Shown here: positions 1 through 6,331 of the stretch, piece after piece
Layout of the letters: each line of letters opens with the position of its first letter
How positions within the stretch are numbered: position 1 is the stretch's first letter
IMG/VR virus record: IMGVR_UViG_3300021085_000201
Span: 1-24,976 of that record
Reading direction: 5' to 3' (one strand)
DNA length: 24,976 nucleotides
Source: a virus
Program-made: the position numbers and the translations under genes
Notes under the pieces: generated by a model
The model's database searches: none
What the model was told of the DNA's origin: nothing
The model's input: the letters and a program-made list of their open reading frames with translations, nothing else

Positions 1-10
1 GCATCACATT

Positions 11-301
11 ATGAAGAACAATGCTAAAAAAGTATTCTTTGAAGTTATGAGAGACCAGTTAGAGGGCATTACGATAGACACACCTGTTAATATAACTTAT
101 CAGTTATTTAGCCCAGACAGAAGAAGAAGAGATAAGATGAATGCAATAGCTGTTGTATCTAAATTTCTTTTGGATGCTATAACACACTATGGTTGCTGGG
201 AAGATGACAATGATGACTTTGTTAAGACAGAGACAATACTACCTACAGAATACGACAAAGGTAATGGTAGAATAGAAGTTGTAATTGTTAATAACTTTTA
301 G
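11..301 (+). CDS. RusA-like Holliday junction resolvase (possibly 5'-truncated)
   Basis: Probable RusA-type endodeoxyribonuclease, which cuts four-way DNA junctions; in phages it clears branched DNA before packaging. Visible evidence is the family core: DRRRRDKMN (residues 36-44), then an amphipathic stretch with LLDAI and GCWEDDNDD (61-69), then a closing strand GRIEVVIV. In E. coli RusA the acidic residues lie in RRD-x-D-N and a later DD; here the first Asp (D41) and the DD (65-66) are present but the second Asp position is Met. The ATG at 11 sits in the context cacattATG, much like other starts in this window, but the frame is open to the window edge and RusA proteins are usually about 120 aa, so the true start may lie upstream. 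Followed 33 bases later by the sigma-like gene. Confidence 0.6.
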   Translation: MKNNAKKVFFEVMRDQLEGITIDTPVNITYQLFSPDRRRRDKMNAIAVVSKFLLDAITHYGCWEDDNDDFVKTETILPTEYDKGNGRIEVVIVNNF

Positions 302-334
302 TTATTATATTTTTATTTTGTCATATATTTATGT

Positions 335-925
335 ATGACTAAGAATGAGTTATTAGCAGAGCTTTACAAGAGCCACAAAAAGTGGGTTGGATTGGCTGTT
401 AAGTTTGTAGGCTCTAATATGTTTGCTGAGGATTTAGTACAAGAAGCATATTTAAAAATACACAGGTCTTTAAAAGACGTTAATAAGATTTTAAACGAAG
501 ATAACGGAATACGATTCGGTTACTTCTACAGTACTTTGTTTAGTGTTTGTATTGATTATAAGAGGGTAAAAAGTAAGCAGCCTCTCGTTGAGTATGATGA
601 GGTTGTTTACTCTTACCAAGTTTTAGAAGCTTTTGACATTAAAGAAAACTATGCCTTCCAGAACTTAATGGATAGTATCGATAAAGAGATAAAGCAATGG
701 CATAGGTACGATATAATGTTTACGGACATTTACTACAAGACAGATATATCTCTAAGAGGTTTAGAGAAGGAAAGCAAGTTTATAGATGAGGATGGTAATC
801 AGTACAAAGGCATAAGCCTAACCTCACTATACAACACATCTAAGAACTGCAAGAGAAGACTAAGAGAAAAGTTTGATGAAGATGCTCAAGATTACTTTAA
901 CGGAGACTACGACAAATTATTATAA
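335..925 (+). CDS. Sigma-70-like (ECF-type) RNA polymerase sigma factor
   Basis: A 196-aa protein with the look of a small sigma factor, which would direct host RNA polymerase to phage promoters. Residues 18-45 resemble region 2.1-2.2, including AEDLVQEAYLKIHR, the typical core-binding helix. Residues 61-80 (FGYFYSTLFSVCIDYKRVKS) fit region 2.3-2.4, which recognises the -10 element. The C-terminal part (about 128-182) looks like a degenerate region 4 helix-turn-helix, interrupted by an insert around DEDGNQYKG and ending in a basic helix KRRLREKF. The gene lies among DNA-metabolism genes upstream of the terminase unit. Inference: it may recognise the ACAAAA-N11-CGTTATA elements before the packaging and virion genes. 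Alternatively it is a sigma-like regulator with another role; region 4 is weak. Confidence 0.7.
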   Translation: MTKNELLAELYKSHKKWVGLAVKFVGSNMFAEDLVQEAYLKIHRSLKDVNKILNEDNGIRFGYFYSTLFSVCIDYKRVKSKQPLVEYDEVVYSYQVLEAFDIKENYAFQNLMDSIDKEIKQWHRYDIMFTDIYYKTDISLRGLEKESKFIDEDGNQYKGISLTSLYNTSKNCKRRLREKFDEDAQDYFNGDYDKLL

Positions 926-938
926 CCAGCACAACATT

Positions 939-1331
939 ATGAAGAATTGGAAAGAGAAAGATTTGTTTGAATGGTTATCTAAAAACTATTACAAACAACT
1001 TGTAAATAGCAAGAATCCAATATCTAGATGGGATTGTTATGATTTAGATAAGTGTCATAGAGTAGAGCTTAAATGTAGACGAAAGCATTACAACACATTA
1101 ATACTAGAAAAGTCCAAGTACGATGCTATTATTTCTGAGTCATTAAAACATCTTGACATACCAATCTATATTAACAGTACTCCAGAGGGAGTGTACTTAT
1201 TTAACTTAAACAAAATAAAACCTAATTGGTTTGAGAAGTCATTACCTGCAACAACAGAATTTGAGAACAGGGTTTGGGTTAAAAAAATTATAACTGAATT
1301 AGATATAAGTCAATCAGTAAAAATAAAATAA
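939..1331 (+). CDS. PD-(D/E)XK-like phage nuclease, small
   Basis: A 130-aa protein. The ATG at 939 is chosen because it sits in the context acaacattATG, shared with the 1841 gene, and avoids overlapping the sigma-like gene; an in-frame ATG at 873 would add 22 unlikely residues. The segment RWDCYDLDKCHRVELKCR (30-47) has the spacing of a PD-(D/E)XK active site: Asp32 or Asp36, then Glu43-x-Lys45. It is followed by YNTLILEKSKYDAII, a strand-helix pair typical of this fold. Family knowledge: such small nucleases take part in phage DNA processing or host DNA degradation. Substrate unknown. No membrane segment or signal peptide is seen. Confidence 0.5.
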   Translation: MKNWKEKDLFEWLSKNYYKQLVNSKNPISRWDCYDLDKCHRVELKCRRKHYNTLILEKSKYDAIISESLKHLDIPIYINSTPEGVYLFNLNKIKPNWFEKSLPATTEFENRVWVKKIITELDISQSVKIK

Positions 1332-1352
1332 CATTTATTGTAACTACATATT

Positions 1353-1775
1353 ATGGAAGAATTTAAAGGAGATAAAAGAACTAAAGCTTACAAGGAATGG
1401 AAAGCTAAGTTTGATAAAGACAATGAGAATAAGTCTAAAGGACTTGGAGATACTGTAGCCAAGATAACAAAAGCTACAGGTATCAAGAAGGTTGTTAAGT
1501 TTATTGCTGGAGAAGACTGTGGTTGTGATGAGAGACAAGATAAGCTGAATAAAGTATTTAAGTACAGGAATGTTAAATGTTTAACTGAAGATGAGTTTAA
1601 TACTTTAGCTAAGTACTTTGACACTAACCAAACGATATACAATAAACACGCACAGAAAGAGTTACTACCTATAGCACAAAGAATATTTAGTATAAGGATA
1701 ACAGGATGTACCTCTTGTGCATTTAAAGGAAAGGTTCTTAATCCATTGAAATCAGTTTACTCTACATACAAATAG
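1353..1775 (+). CDS. Conserved phage protein with Cys pairs, unknown function
   Basis: A 140-aa protein of unknown function. The N-terminus (1-35) is highly charged and Lys-rich. It is followed by a short helical stretch GIKKVVKFIAGEDCGCDER (43-61), which I recall as common in flavobacterial phage hypothetical proteins. Cysteines occur as CGC (56-58), one at about 76, and CTSC near residues 119-122, so a zinc or disulfide site is possible but not shown. The gene follows the PD-(D/E)XK gene after 21 bases and precedes a promoter-like sequence at 1788. No enzymatic motif was recognised. A structural or DNA-binding role would fit the basic N-terminus, but that is a guess. Confidence 0.6.
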   Translation: MEEFKGDKRTKAYKEWKAKFDKDNENKSKGLGDTVAKITKATGIKKVVKFIAGEDCGCDERQDKLNKVFKYRNVKCLTEDEFNTLAKYFDTNQTIYNKHAQKELLPIAQRIFSIRITGCTSCAFKGKVLNPLKSVYSTYK

Positions 1776-1787
1776 ATATTAAATTTA

Positions 1788-1818
1788 TTTGTTATATGAA
1801 ATAATAATACTATATTGC
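1788..1818 (+). promoter_or_regulatory. Bacteroidota-type promoter candidate
   Basis: TTTG at 1788-1791, 19 bases, then TATATTGC at 1811-1818. The Bacteroidota housekeeping consensus is TTTG-N19/20-TAnnTTTG; the first box and spacing fit and the second box is imperfect. It lies in the 65-base gap before the RecE-like gene at 1841, which would give a short leader. Confidence 0.4.
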
Positions 1819-1840
1819 AGTTCATTTAAAATACAACATT

Positions 1841-2611
1841 ATGAAAAATATAAAACTGCTAAACGGAGATGAGTTCAAAGTCTCTGATATTATACCTAAG
1901 ATGTATGATGATGTTTTTTACTATGGCTACTTAGGTCAACACGCATTATCATCTTCTTCCTGCAAGAAATTAATAGAGTCCCCTAAGGCATACGCAACAT
2001 CACTTACTGAAGGTTCGCCAGATAGTCAAGCACTTAGAGATGGTAGACTAACACACTTATGTGTACTAGAACCACATAGACTTGATGAGTTTACATTTGT
2101 AGACGGAACTAAAGCCAGTAAGAGTTTTAAGTTAACAGCAGAAGAGTTAGGTAAGGATTTGGTTTATACTAACCTAGAACTTAACAAGGCACAGAAGATA
2201 GCTGAAGCTGTATTGGCTAATGAAGAAGCTGCTGCTTTACTAAGTGGATGTGAGTTTGAGATACCTGCAATAGGAGAGTTTATGGGATTACCATTTAGAG
2301 GTAAGGCAGATGCAAAGAAAGGAACAACTATCATAGACTTAAAGACTACAGCCAACATACAAGACTTTGAGTACTCAGCTAAGAAATATAGTTATGACTT
2401 ACAGGCAGCTTTATACCTAGACTTGTTTGATGCAGATGACTTTATATTCCTAGTAGTAGACAAGAGAACGTTAGATGTTGGAGTCTATACTATTACAGCA
2501 GGATTTGTAGATAGTGGACTACAGAAGCTACAGGTAGCTACAGACGCTTATAAGAATTATATTATGAGTGACTACGATTTAGAACAGTATACATTTTACG
2601 GAGAATTGTAG
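1841..2611 (+). CDS. RecE-like PD-(D/E)XK exonuclease
   Basis: A 256-aa protein matching the RecE/exonuclease VIII-type PD-(D/E)XK nuclease domain, which resects double-stranded DNA to expose a single strand for annealing. Sequence evidence: an N-terminal SSSSCKKLIESPKAY helix (37-51) and RDGRLTHLCVLEP (66-78, His72) typical of this family. The catalytic core is GKADA (Asp157) followed by IIDLKTT (Asp166, Lys168), then YSYDLQAALY (183-192), the Gln/Tyr motif. Length agrees with stand-alone phage versions. The usual partner, a RecT-like annealase, is not seen in this window. Two bases separate it from the next gene, so the genes to 3586 form one rightward run, perhaps served by the promoter candidate at 1788. 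Confidence 0.75.
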   Translation: MKNIKLLNGDEFKVSDIIPKMYDDVFYYGYLGQHALSSSSCKKLIESPKAYATSLTEGSPDSQALRDGRLTHLCVLEPHRLDEFTFVDGTKASKSFKLTAEELGKDLVYTNLELNKAQKIAEAVLANEEAAALLSGCEFEIPAIGEFMGLPFRGKADAKKGTTIIDLKTTANIQDFEYSAKKYSYDLQAALYLDLFDADDFIFLVVDKRTLDVGVYTITAGFVDSGLQKLQVATDAYKNYIMSDYDLEQYTFYGEL

Positions 2612-2612
2612 T

Positions 2613-2831
2613 ATGCCATTTAACAAGGATGTGTCCGACCACTTCTATGAACTAGGACTTGACTTACTATTTATAGGTTACACTAGAGCAGACCTAAGGC
2701 TTTGGATTAAGAAGGCAGAAGAAGATGAGTGTTATGAAGAGTGTGACGGATTACTTAGAGCGTTAAACTTTAAGGGTAGTATGGAGGAAATGGGATATAA
2801 CTATGGCGAAGAAGAAGAAGACTTCATTTAA
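2613..2831 (+). CDS. Small acidic protein, unknown function
   Basis: A 72-aa acidic protein with no recognised family. It begins MPFNKDVSDHFYELGLDLLFIGYTRADLRLW and ends in a Glu-rich tail (GEEEEDFI). The middle part is predicted helical by eye. The start lies one base after the stop of the RecE-like gene and the last 29 bases overlap the next gene in another frame, so it is embedded in a tightly packed operon. The overlap creates the Glu run here and the Lys run of the following protein from the same bases. It is real by context; the function is unknown. Confidence 0.55.
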   Translation: MPFNKDVSDHFYELGLDLLFIGYTRADLRLWIKKAEEDECYEECDGLLRALNFKGSMEEMGYNYGEEEEDFI

Positions 2832-3045
2832 CTATTACAAGACAAACAACGAGGCTCAGAGTCATTGCTTTAAAAAAGGATACGTAATATACCCAGAGGC
2901 ATTTGAAGGTAGCTGGAGAGTATCAATAGAGCTAGGACATAGGAAGCATACATATCCAGAGGTATTGTCGCTTACAGAGGCTTATATTAAAATATGGAAA
3001 GAATACGAAAAAATACAAAACAGAGATAACAATGGCAAAACTTAG
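2803..3045 (+). CDS. Small basic protein, unknown function
   Basis: An 80-aa protein starting MAKKKKTSFNYYKTNNEAQ, with a central segment GYVIYPEAFEGSWRVSIELGHRKHTYPEVLSLTEAYIKIW that looks like a small alpha/beta domain. The final helix is amphipathic. The start overlaps the preceding gene by 29 bases and the end overlaps the DnaA-like gene by 14 bases, so translation may be coupled. No family recognised. A small DNA- or protein-binding accessory factor would fit the basic N-terminus and the DNA-metabolism neighbours, but this is inference only. Confidence 0.55.
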   Translation: MAKKKKTSFNYYKTNNEAQSHCFKKGYVIYPEAFEGSWRVSIELGHRKHTYPEVLSLTEAYIKIWKEYEKIQNRDNNGKT

Positions 3046-3586
3046 AACATACAACGTAGAAGCAGCTAAACAATTAGCTGATAAATTTGTAGAAATAACA
3101 GGATTAGATTTAACAAGCACATCAAGATATCAAGAACAAGCATACTTTAGAGCTTTGTTCTATAAGGTAATGTGTGATATAAACGGAATGAATGATAGAA
3201 TGATATCTGAATGGTTTGGAGATATGGGAGTAAAAAGAAACAGGTCATCTATATTCCACGCATTAAGAAAGATAAATGTTTACTATGAAAGCTTTGTTAA
3301 GTTTAGAAATGTTTATGACTTATTCTTTGACGATAAGAAGAAGCAAAGAGAAAGAATAGAAAGCAGGAAGTCTGAAAGGGTTAGGATAATAAACGAAAGA
3401 ATAGATAGAAAGCTTGATGCATCGGATAGAAATAAGATACACGAGTTAGCAGATGTTATTCCAGAAGATAGGATAGATGAGATGTATGAGATGATGACGT
3501 TAAGGATGAAGTCTTGGGCTTGGAAATCAAAAGATAGATGTGAGGTAATACAGAGCAGTACATCAATGGATGGAATGTGCTGGTAA
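3032..3586 (+). CDS. DnaA domain IV-like DNA-binding protein
   Basis: A 184-aa protein whose residues about 31-88 resemble the C-terminal DNA-binding domain of the initiator DnaA: SRYQEQAYFRALFYKVMCDI, then MISEWFGDMGVKRNRSSIFHALRKI. The second part parallels the DnaA signature in which the recognition helix reads RDHSTVLHA; here it is KRNRSSIFHALRK (68-80). No AAA+ ATPase domain precedes it, so it cannot be a full initiator. The rest (90-160) is charged and probably coiled. Family knowledge: stand-alone proteins of this type occur in phages and may bind replication origins or repress host initiation. It is the last gene before the terminase unit; its stop (3584-3586) directly abuts the late-promoter-like motif. 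Confidence 0.55.
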   Translation: MAKLRTYNVEAAKQLADKFVEITGLDLTSTSRYQEQAYFRALFYKVMCDINGMNDRMISEWFGDMGVKRNRSSIFHALRKINVYYESFVKFRNVYDLFFDDKKKQRERIESRKSERVRIINERIDRKLDASDRNKIHELADVIPEDRIDEMYEMMTLRMKSWAWKSKDRCEVIQSSTSMDGMCW

Positions 3587-3616
3587 ACAAAACCTAAACA
3601 TATCGTTATAGTATTA
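3587..3616 (+). promoter_or_regulatory. Putative phage late promoter, copy A (terminase unit)
   Basis: ACAAAA at 3587-3592, an 11-base spacer, CGTTATA at 3604-3610, then GTATTA ending at 3616. The same arrangement with identical spacing occurs at 11116-11145 and 22942-22971. It begins right after the stop codon of the preceding gene and ends 11 bases before the ATG of the terminase unit. It does not match the host TAnnTTTG box. Promoter function is inferred. Confidence 0.55.
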
Positions 3617-3627
3617 AGATTAAACTT

Positions 3628-3999
3628 ATGGCTAAATCAAATGAGATTAAACCTACTGATGGTAGGAAGTATAACAAAAGGAAGAAAGGTCAGTTAGATG
3701 TTGTTAAACCTACTACAGCAGCTATAAACAAAGCTAAGAGAGAAAGGATGAAGGAGTTCGGAGTCAAAGCCATTAAAAAGGTATTTGGTTCTGAACAAGA
3801 CTTCTGGATGAGTCTAGCAGAAGAGGCTAAGAAAAACCATAACGATAGAAAACTATTACTAGAGTATGTCTATGGGAAACCTAAAGATGGGTTTGGTAAT
3901 GCTACACAGAAATCAGCAACACCTGTTATAAATTTCTATGGACACCAACCTCCTACACAAGAAGATATTATAGATGTAACACCAGAAGATGAAGAATAG
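3628..3999 (+). CDS. Putative terminase small subunit
   Basis: A 123-aa protein directly upstream of, and overlapping by 11 bases, the large terminase gene. In that position it is probably the small subunit that recognises phage DNA and loads the large subunit. The N-terminus is rich in Lys and Arg (to about residue 45). A helical middle contains AKRERMKEFGVKAIKKVFGSEQDFWMSLAEEAKK and LLLEYVYGKPKD (77-88), the last being a pattern I associate with small-terminase-like phage proteins. The C-terminus is acidic and probably disordered. I see no clear N-terminal helix-turn-helix, so the call depends mainly on position and the LLEYVYGKP motif. It is the first gene after the late-promoter-like motif. 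Confidence 0.5.
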   Translation: MAKSNEIKPTDGRKYNKRKKGQLDVVKPTTAAINKAKRERMKEFGVKAIKKVFGSEQDFWMSLAEEAKKNHNDRKLLLEYVYGKPKDGFGNATQKSATPVINFYGHQPPTQEDIIDVTPEDEE

Positions 4000-5203
4000 C
4001 ATAAACTTACACGATAAGTACATACCTTTATTCCAAAGCAAGACAAGATACAATGTTATTACAGGAGGTAGGGGTAGTGGTAAGTCTTTTGGTATAAACG
4101 TATTCCTACTAAACCTTACATACGAAAGTGGACACAAGATATTGTTTACTCGTTATACAATGGCATCAGCCAATACATCTATTATACCAGAATTTGTAGA
4201 GAAGATTGATATGATGGGAGTAAATGCTCACTTTAGGATAACTAAGGATGAGATAACTAACCTACAGACAGGTTCTTCCATTATATTTAAGGGTATAAGG
4301 ACATCTAGTGGTAATCAGACAGCAGCACTCAAGTCTTTGAACGGAATTACAACGTTTGTAGTCGATGAAGCAGAGGAACTTGATGATGAAGGTACATTTG
4401 ATAAGATAGATTTCTCTATAAGGTCTCAAAACAAGCAAAACAGGGTTATTTTGATACTAAACCCAACTACAAAGGAGCATTGGATATATCAGAGGTTCTT
4501 TTTAGGTAATATTGTTGATGCAGGTCATAACGGAACTAAAGGAGACACAACTTACATCCATACAACGTATAAAGACAACAAAGATAATCTATCAGACTCA
4601 TTTCTTAGCAGAGTATTAGAGATGAAGGCTAGAAGACCAGATAAATACCAACATCAGATACTAGGAGGATGGTTAGCTAAGGCAGAAGGAACAATTATAA
4701 GAAATTGGAAGGTTGGAGACTACATACAGACAGAAAAGACCATTTATGGGCAGGATTTTGGGTTCTCTGAAGACCCTACAACACTTGTAAAGATTTCTAT
4801 AGATGATTTTAACAATAGAGTCTATGTAAAGGAGATTTATGGTAAAACAGGGCTTTCTACGTCTGATATAGCAAATATGAATAGGGCTGAATGTGGCTTA
4901 GACTTGATAGTTTGTGACTCATCAGAACCTAGACTTATAAAAGAACTAAAGAAGAAAGGATTGAACATACAACCTGCTGTAAAGAAGAGTGGTAGTATAC
5001 TATCTGGTATAGCACTTATGCAGGACTATGAAATAATAGTAGACCCTAGAAGTAAAGGTGTTGTAAGAGAGTTTAATAACTATGTATGGCACGAGAAAGG
5101 TGTAAGACCAATCGATAAGTTTAATCACTTCTGTGATGCTATAAGATATGCCTTGATGAGATTAGCTACAAGTAAGAACAAAGGTATCTACACAATAAGA
5201 TAG
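3989..5203 (+). CDS. terL: Terminase large subunit (ATPase and nuclease)
   Basis: The 404-aa packaging motor that cuts concatemeric DNA and pumps it into the prohead through the portal. The N-terminal ATPase domain has a Walker A motif GGRGSGKS (26-33) and a Walker B motif TFVVDEAEE (123-131) with catalytic Glu. ILILNP (155-160) fits coupling motif III. The C-terminal RNase H-like nuclease domain has three acidic positions: Asp257 in QDFGFSEDP, Asp311 in CDSSEPR, and Asp384 in HFCDAIRYAL. Length is normal for the Terminase_3/3C (PBSX-like) group. It overlaps the putative small subunit by 11 bases and is followed by a strong terminator at 5238-5275, so the two genes form a closed transcription unit. 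Confidence 0.95.
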   Translation: MKNSINLHDKYIPLFQSKTRYNVITGGRGSGKSFGINVFLLNLTYESGHKILFTRYTMASANTSIIPEFVEKIDMMGVNAHFRITKDEITNLQTGSSIIFKGIRTSSGNQTAALKSLNGITTFVVDEAEELDDEGTFDKIDFSIRSQNKQNRVILILNPTTKEHWIYQRFFLGNIVDAGHNGTKGDTTYIHTTYKDNKDNLSDSFLSRVLEMKARRPDKYQHQILGGWLAKAEGTIIRNWKVGDYIQTEKTIYGQDFGFSEDPTTLVKISIDDFNNRVYVKEIYGKTGLSTSDIANMNRAECGLDLIVCDSSEPRLIKELKKKGLNIQPAVKKSGSILSGIALMQDYEIIVDPRSKGVVREFNNYVWHEKGVRPIDKFNHFCDAIRYALMRLATSKNKGIYTIR

Positions 5204-5204
5204 A

Positions 5205-5373
5205 GCGTTTAATATAAAGGGGTGCGTTTATTATGGAGGGGTAACAATTAATTTTGTTGCTCCTTTCTTATTTTTATTCCGTCTTTGTTATGAAGGGGTA
5301 ACTCACTATGTTTAATATGATGGGGTATGTTTAATACGGAGGGGGTACTATGTTTAATATAATGGGGGTGGGG
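5205..5373 (+). repeat. G-rich short repeats downstream of terminase
   Basis: Six degenerate copies of a unit of about 19 bases, roughly gTTTAatAtgrwGGGGtA, occur only on the plus strand. G runs start near 5219, 5238, 5295, 5322, 5341 and 5364. Copies 1-2 and 4-5 are spaced exactly 19 bases apart; the unit starts of copies 5 and 6 are 23 bases apart. Copy 2 also forms the left arm of the terminator at 5238. The stretch is strongly G over C skewed. Position after terL allows a packaging site, an origin with iterons, or protein-binding sites; none is proven. Confidence 0.6.
5238..5275 (+). terminator. Rho-independent terminator of the terminase unit
   Basis: Left arm GGGGTAACAA (5238-5247), loop TTAATT, right arm TTGTTGCTCC (5254-5263). 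All ten pairs form, counting two G-U pairs, and a T-rich tail TTTCTTATTTTT follows. It lies 35 bases after the terL stop and would end transcription of the terminase unit. Confidence 0.75.
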
Positions 5374-5553
5374 TTGCAAATCTGTTGGCTTTTGGCTAAA
5401 AAATAATTTAACAGTTTTTCTTTGGTAGTTTAAAATAGTTTTTGTAGTTGCGTGCCTGTACATTTGTTATGTTTTATGTTACAAAGCTATATTTTGTAAA
5501 AGCATCTAAAAAGCATTAAAAAAAAGTTTTTGTAAAGTTTTTTACTTTTTTTG

Positions 5554-5583
5554 TTGTTTATTAAAAAAACTTTTGTAGATTTG
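5554..5583 (+). promoter_or_regulatory. Bacteroidota-type promoter for the small-gene cassette
   Basis: TTG (5554-5556, preceded by another TTG), 19 bases, then TAGATTTG (5576-5583), an exact TAnnTTTG box. This is the host housekeeping sigma pattern, so the downstream small genes could be transcribed without phage factors. The start of transcription is expected near 5588-5591, about 95 bases before the first gene. Confidence 0.7.
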
Positions 5584-5588
5584 CTTCA

Positions 5589-5600
5589 GTTCTTTGACAT
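5589..5600 (+). promoter_or_regulatory. boxA-like antitermination sequence in the leader
   Basis: GTTCTTTGACAT lies at the very start of the predicted transcript. TCTTTGACA differs by one base from the TCTTTAACA core of the rRNA boxA, which NusB/NusE bind to make RNA polymerase resistant to termination. From memory, leaders of Bacteroidota rRNA operons carry a very similar sequence. Function here is inferred. Confidence 0.45.
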
Positions 5601-5617
5601 ATTGAAAATACACTTTT

Positions 5618-5646
5618 AACCTCGTTCGCTTTGCGTTCGGGGTTTT
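5618..5646 (+). promoter_or_regulatory. Leader hairpin, possible attenuator
   Basis: AACCTCG (5618-5624) pairs with CGGGGTT (5638-5644), with one T-G pair. A TT/TT internal loop separates this from an inner stem CGC/GCG (5627-5629 with 5633-5635) closed by a TTT loop. Four Ts end the element, too few for a confident terminator. It sits between the boxA-like sequence and the first gene, where a conditional terminator would be expected. Confidence 0.4.
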
Positions 5647-5683
5647 GGTGGTAAAAAATAACATTAACTAAAAACTAAATAAG

Positions 5684-5902
5684 ATGAAAACAATTTGGCA
5701 GACTGAATGGGAGACAATAAAAAAAGGTCAAGAATATACCTGTGAATATTTTGATGATAATGGAAACATAAAAGAAATTACTGGTTTTGTGGACTATGTT
5801 TTACAAAATTCTTGGTATACATTAATTACATTAACTAATGGTTTTGAATATGTTTCATATACAAAAAAATACTTAAAAGCAAATAATATAAAAAGATACT
5901 AA
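5684..5902 (+). CDS. Small cassette gene 1, unknown function
   Basis: A 72-aa protein with no recognised family. It begins MKTIWQTEWETIKKGQEYTCEYFDDNG; alternating hydrophobic residues (ITGFVDYVLQ, WYTLITLTNGFEYVSYT) suggest a small beta-sheet domain, perhaps SH3-like, with a basic C-terminal end KKYLKANNIKRY. It is the first gene of a nine-gene rightward cassette of tiny proteins that starts at a host-type promoter and ends at a terminator at 7665. The start is the only ATG that keeps the whole beta-rich part. The cassette is markedly richer in A and poorer in G than the flanking phage genes, which hints at a separate origin. Confidence 0.6.
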   Translation: MKTIWQTEWETIKKGQEYTCEYFDDNGNIKEITGFVDYVLQNSWYTLITLTNGFEYVSYTKKYLKANNIKRY

Positions 5903-5928
5903 AATTAATAATAATTTAAAACAATAAT

Positions 5929-6084
5929 ATGAATACAGAAAAATCAGCTAAACAAATAGTAAAAGATTTGAGAATTAAAACAAAAAAATTGTCTGAAAGT
6001 ACTAACCAAACATTAGAGCAATTTAATAGGCTTGAATATCTAAAAAAATTAATTATACAAATAGAATCGGAATTTAATTTATAG
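5929..6084 (+). CDS. Small cassette gene 2, helical peptide
   Basis: A 51-aa peptide, MNTEKSAKQIVKDLRIKTKK at its start, ending in a helix with LEYLKKLIIQIESEFNL. Leu and Ile spacing suggests one long amphipathic helix or a coiled coil, so it may act as a dimer or bind a partner protein. It starts 26 bases after gene 1 in an A-rich context (acaataatATG) like its neighbours. No family recognised; reality is supported by the continuous operon pattern, not by homology. Confidence 0.45.
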   Translation: MNTEKSAKQIVKDLRIKTKKLSESTNQTLEQFNRLEYLKKLIIQIESEFNL

Positions 6085-6113
6085 AAAAAAACATTAATTT
6101 AATTTTATACAAT

Positions 6114-6200
6114 ATGAAAACAATTAAACAAGTATTAAAAAAAGCAAATCAAATATTAACAGAATGCGCAAAGGGTGCTTCCTATGCAATTAACAACTAA
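6114..6200 (+). CDS. Very short cassette ORF (28 aa)
   Basis: A possible 28-aa peptide, MKTIKQVLKKANQILTECAK at its start, with the pattern of a single amphipathic basic helix. It fills most of the gap between genes 2 and 4, begins in the context acaatATG typical of this cassette, and ends 13 bases before the next ATG. At this length chance occurrence is possible, so the call is tentative. Confidence 0.3.
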   Translation: MKTIKQVLKKANQILTECAKGASYAINN

Positions 6201-6213
6201 AAAACTTTATACA

Positions 6214-6327
6214 ATGGACGAAACAATACAAATAATAAAAAGCCTAGCAAATTTGACAGACAATCTTTACCTGTTAGATAAAATAACTTTATTAGAGCAA
6301 CAAATCAAAAACGAACTTAATAAATAA
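6214..6327 (+). CDS. Very short cassette ORF (37 aa)
   Basis: A possible 37-aa peptide, MDETIQIIKSLANLTDNLYL at its start, helical by eye with repeated Leu and Ile and ending QQIKNELNK. It starts in the context acaATG, shared by cassette genes, and stops four bases before the 111-aa gene. No family recognised. The acidic-amphipathic pattern could suit a small protein-binding inhibitor, but nothing in the sequence proves it. Confidence 0.35.
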   Translation: MDETIQIIKSLANLTDNLYLLDKITLLEQQIKNELNK

Positions 6328-6331
6328 TATT

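Noticed and set aside
873-938. Upstream start for the PD-(D/E)XK gene
   Set aside because: It would overlap the sigma-like gene by 53 bases and add Thr/Asn-rich residues; the ATG at 939 has the typical start context.
5205-5373. Repeats as a CRISPR array
   Set aside because: Units are degenerate, adjacent or irregular, with no unique spacers of constant length and no cas genes.
5248-5463. A 71-codon leftward reading frame across the G-rich repeats
   Set aside because: Its His/Pro/Ile-rich repeated peptide simply reflects the C-rich strand of the repeats; it overlaps the terminator and has no neighbours in that direction.
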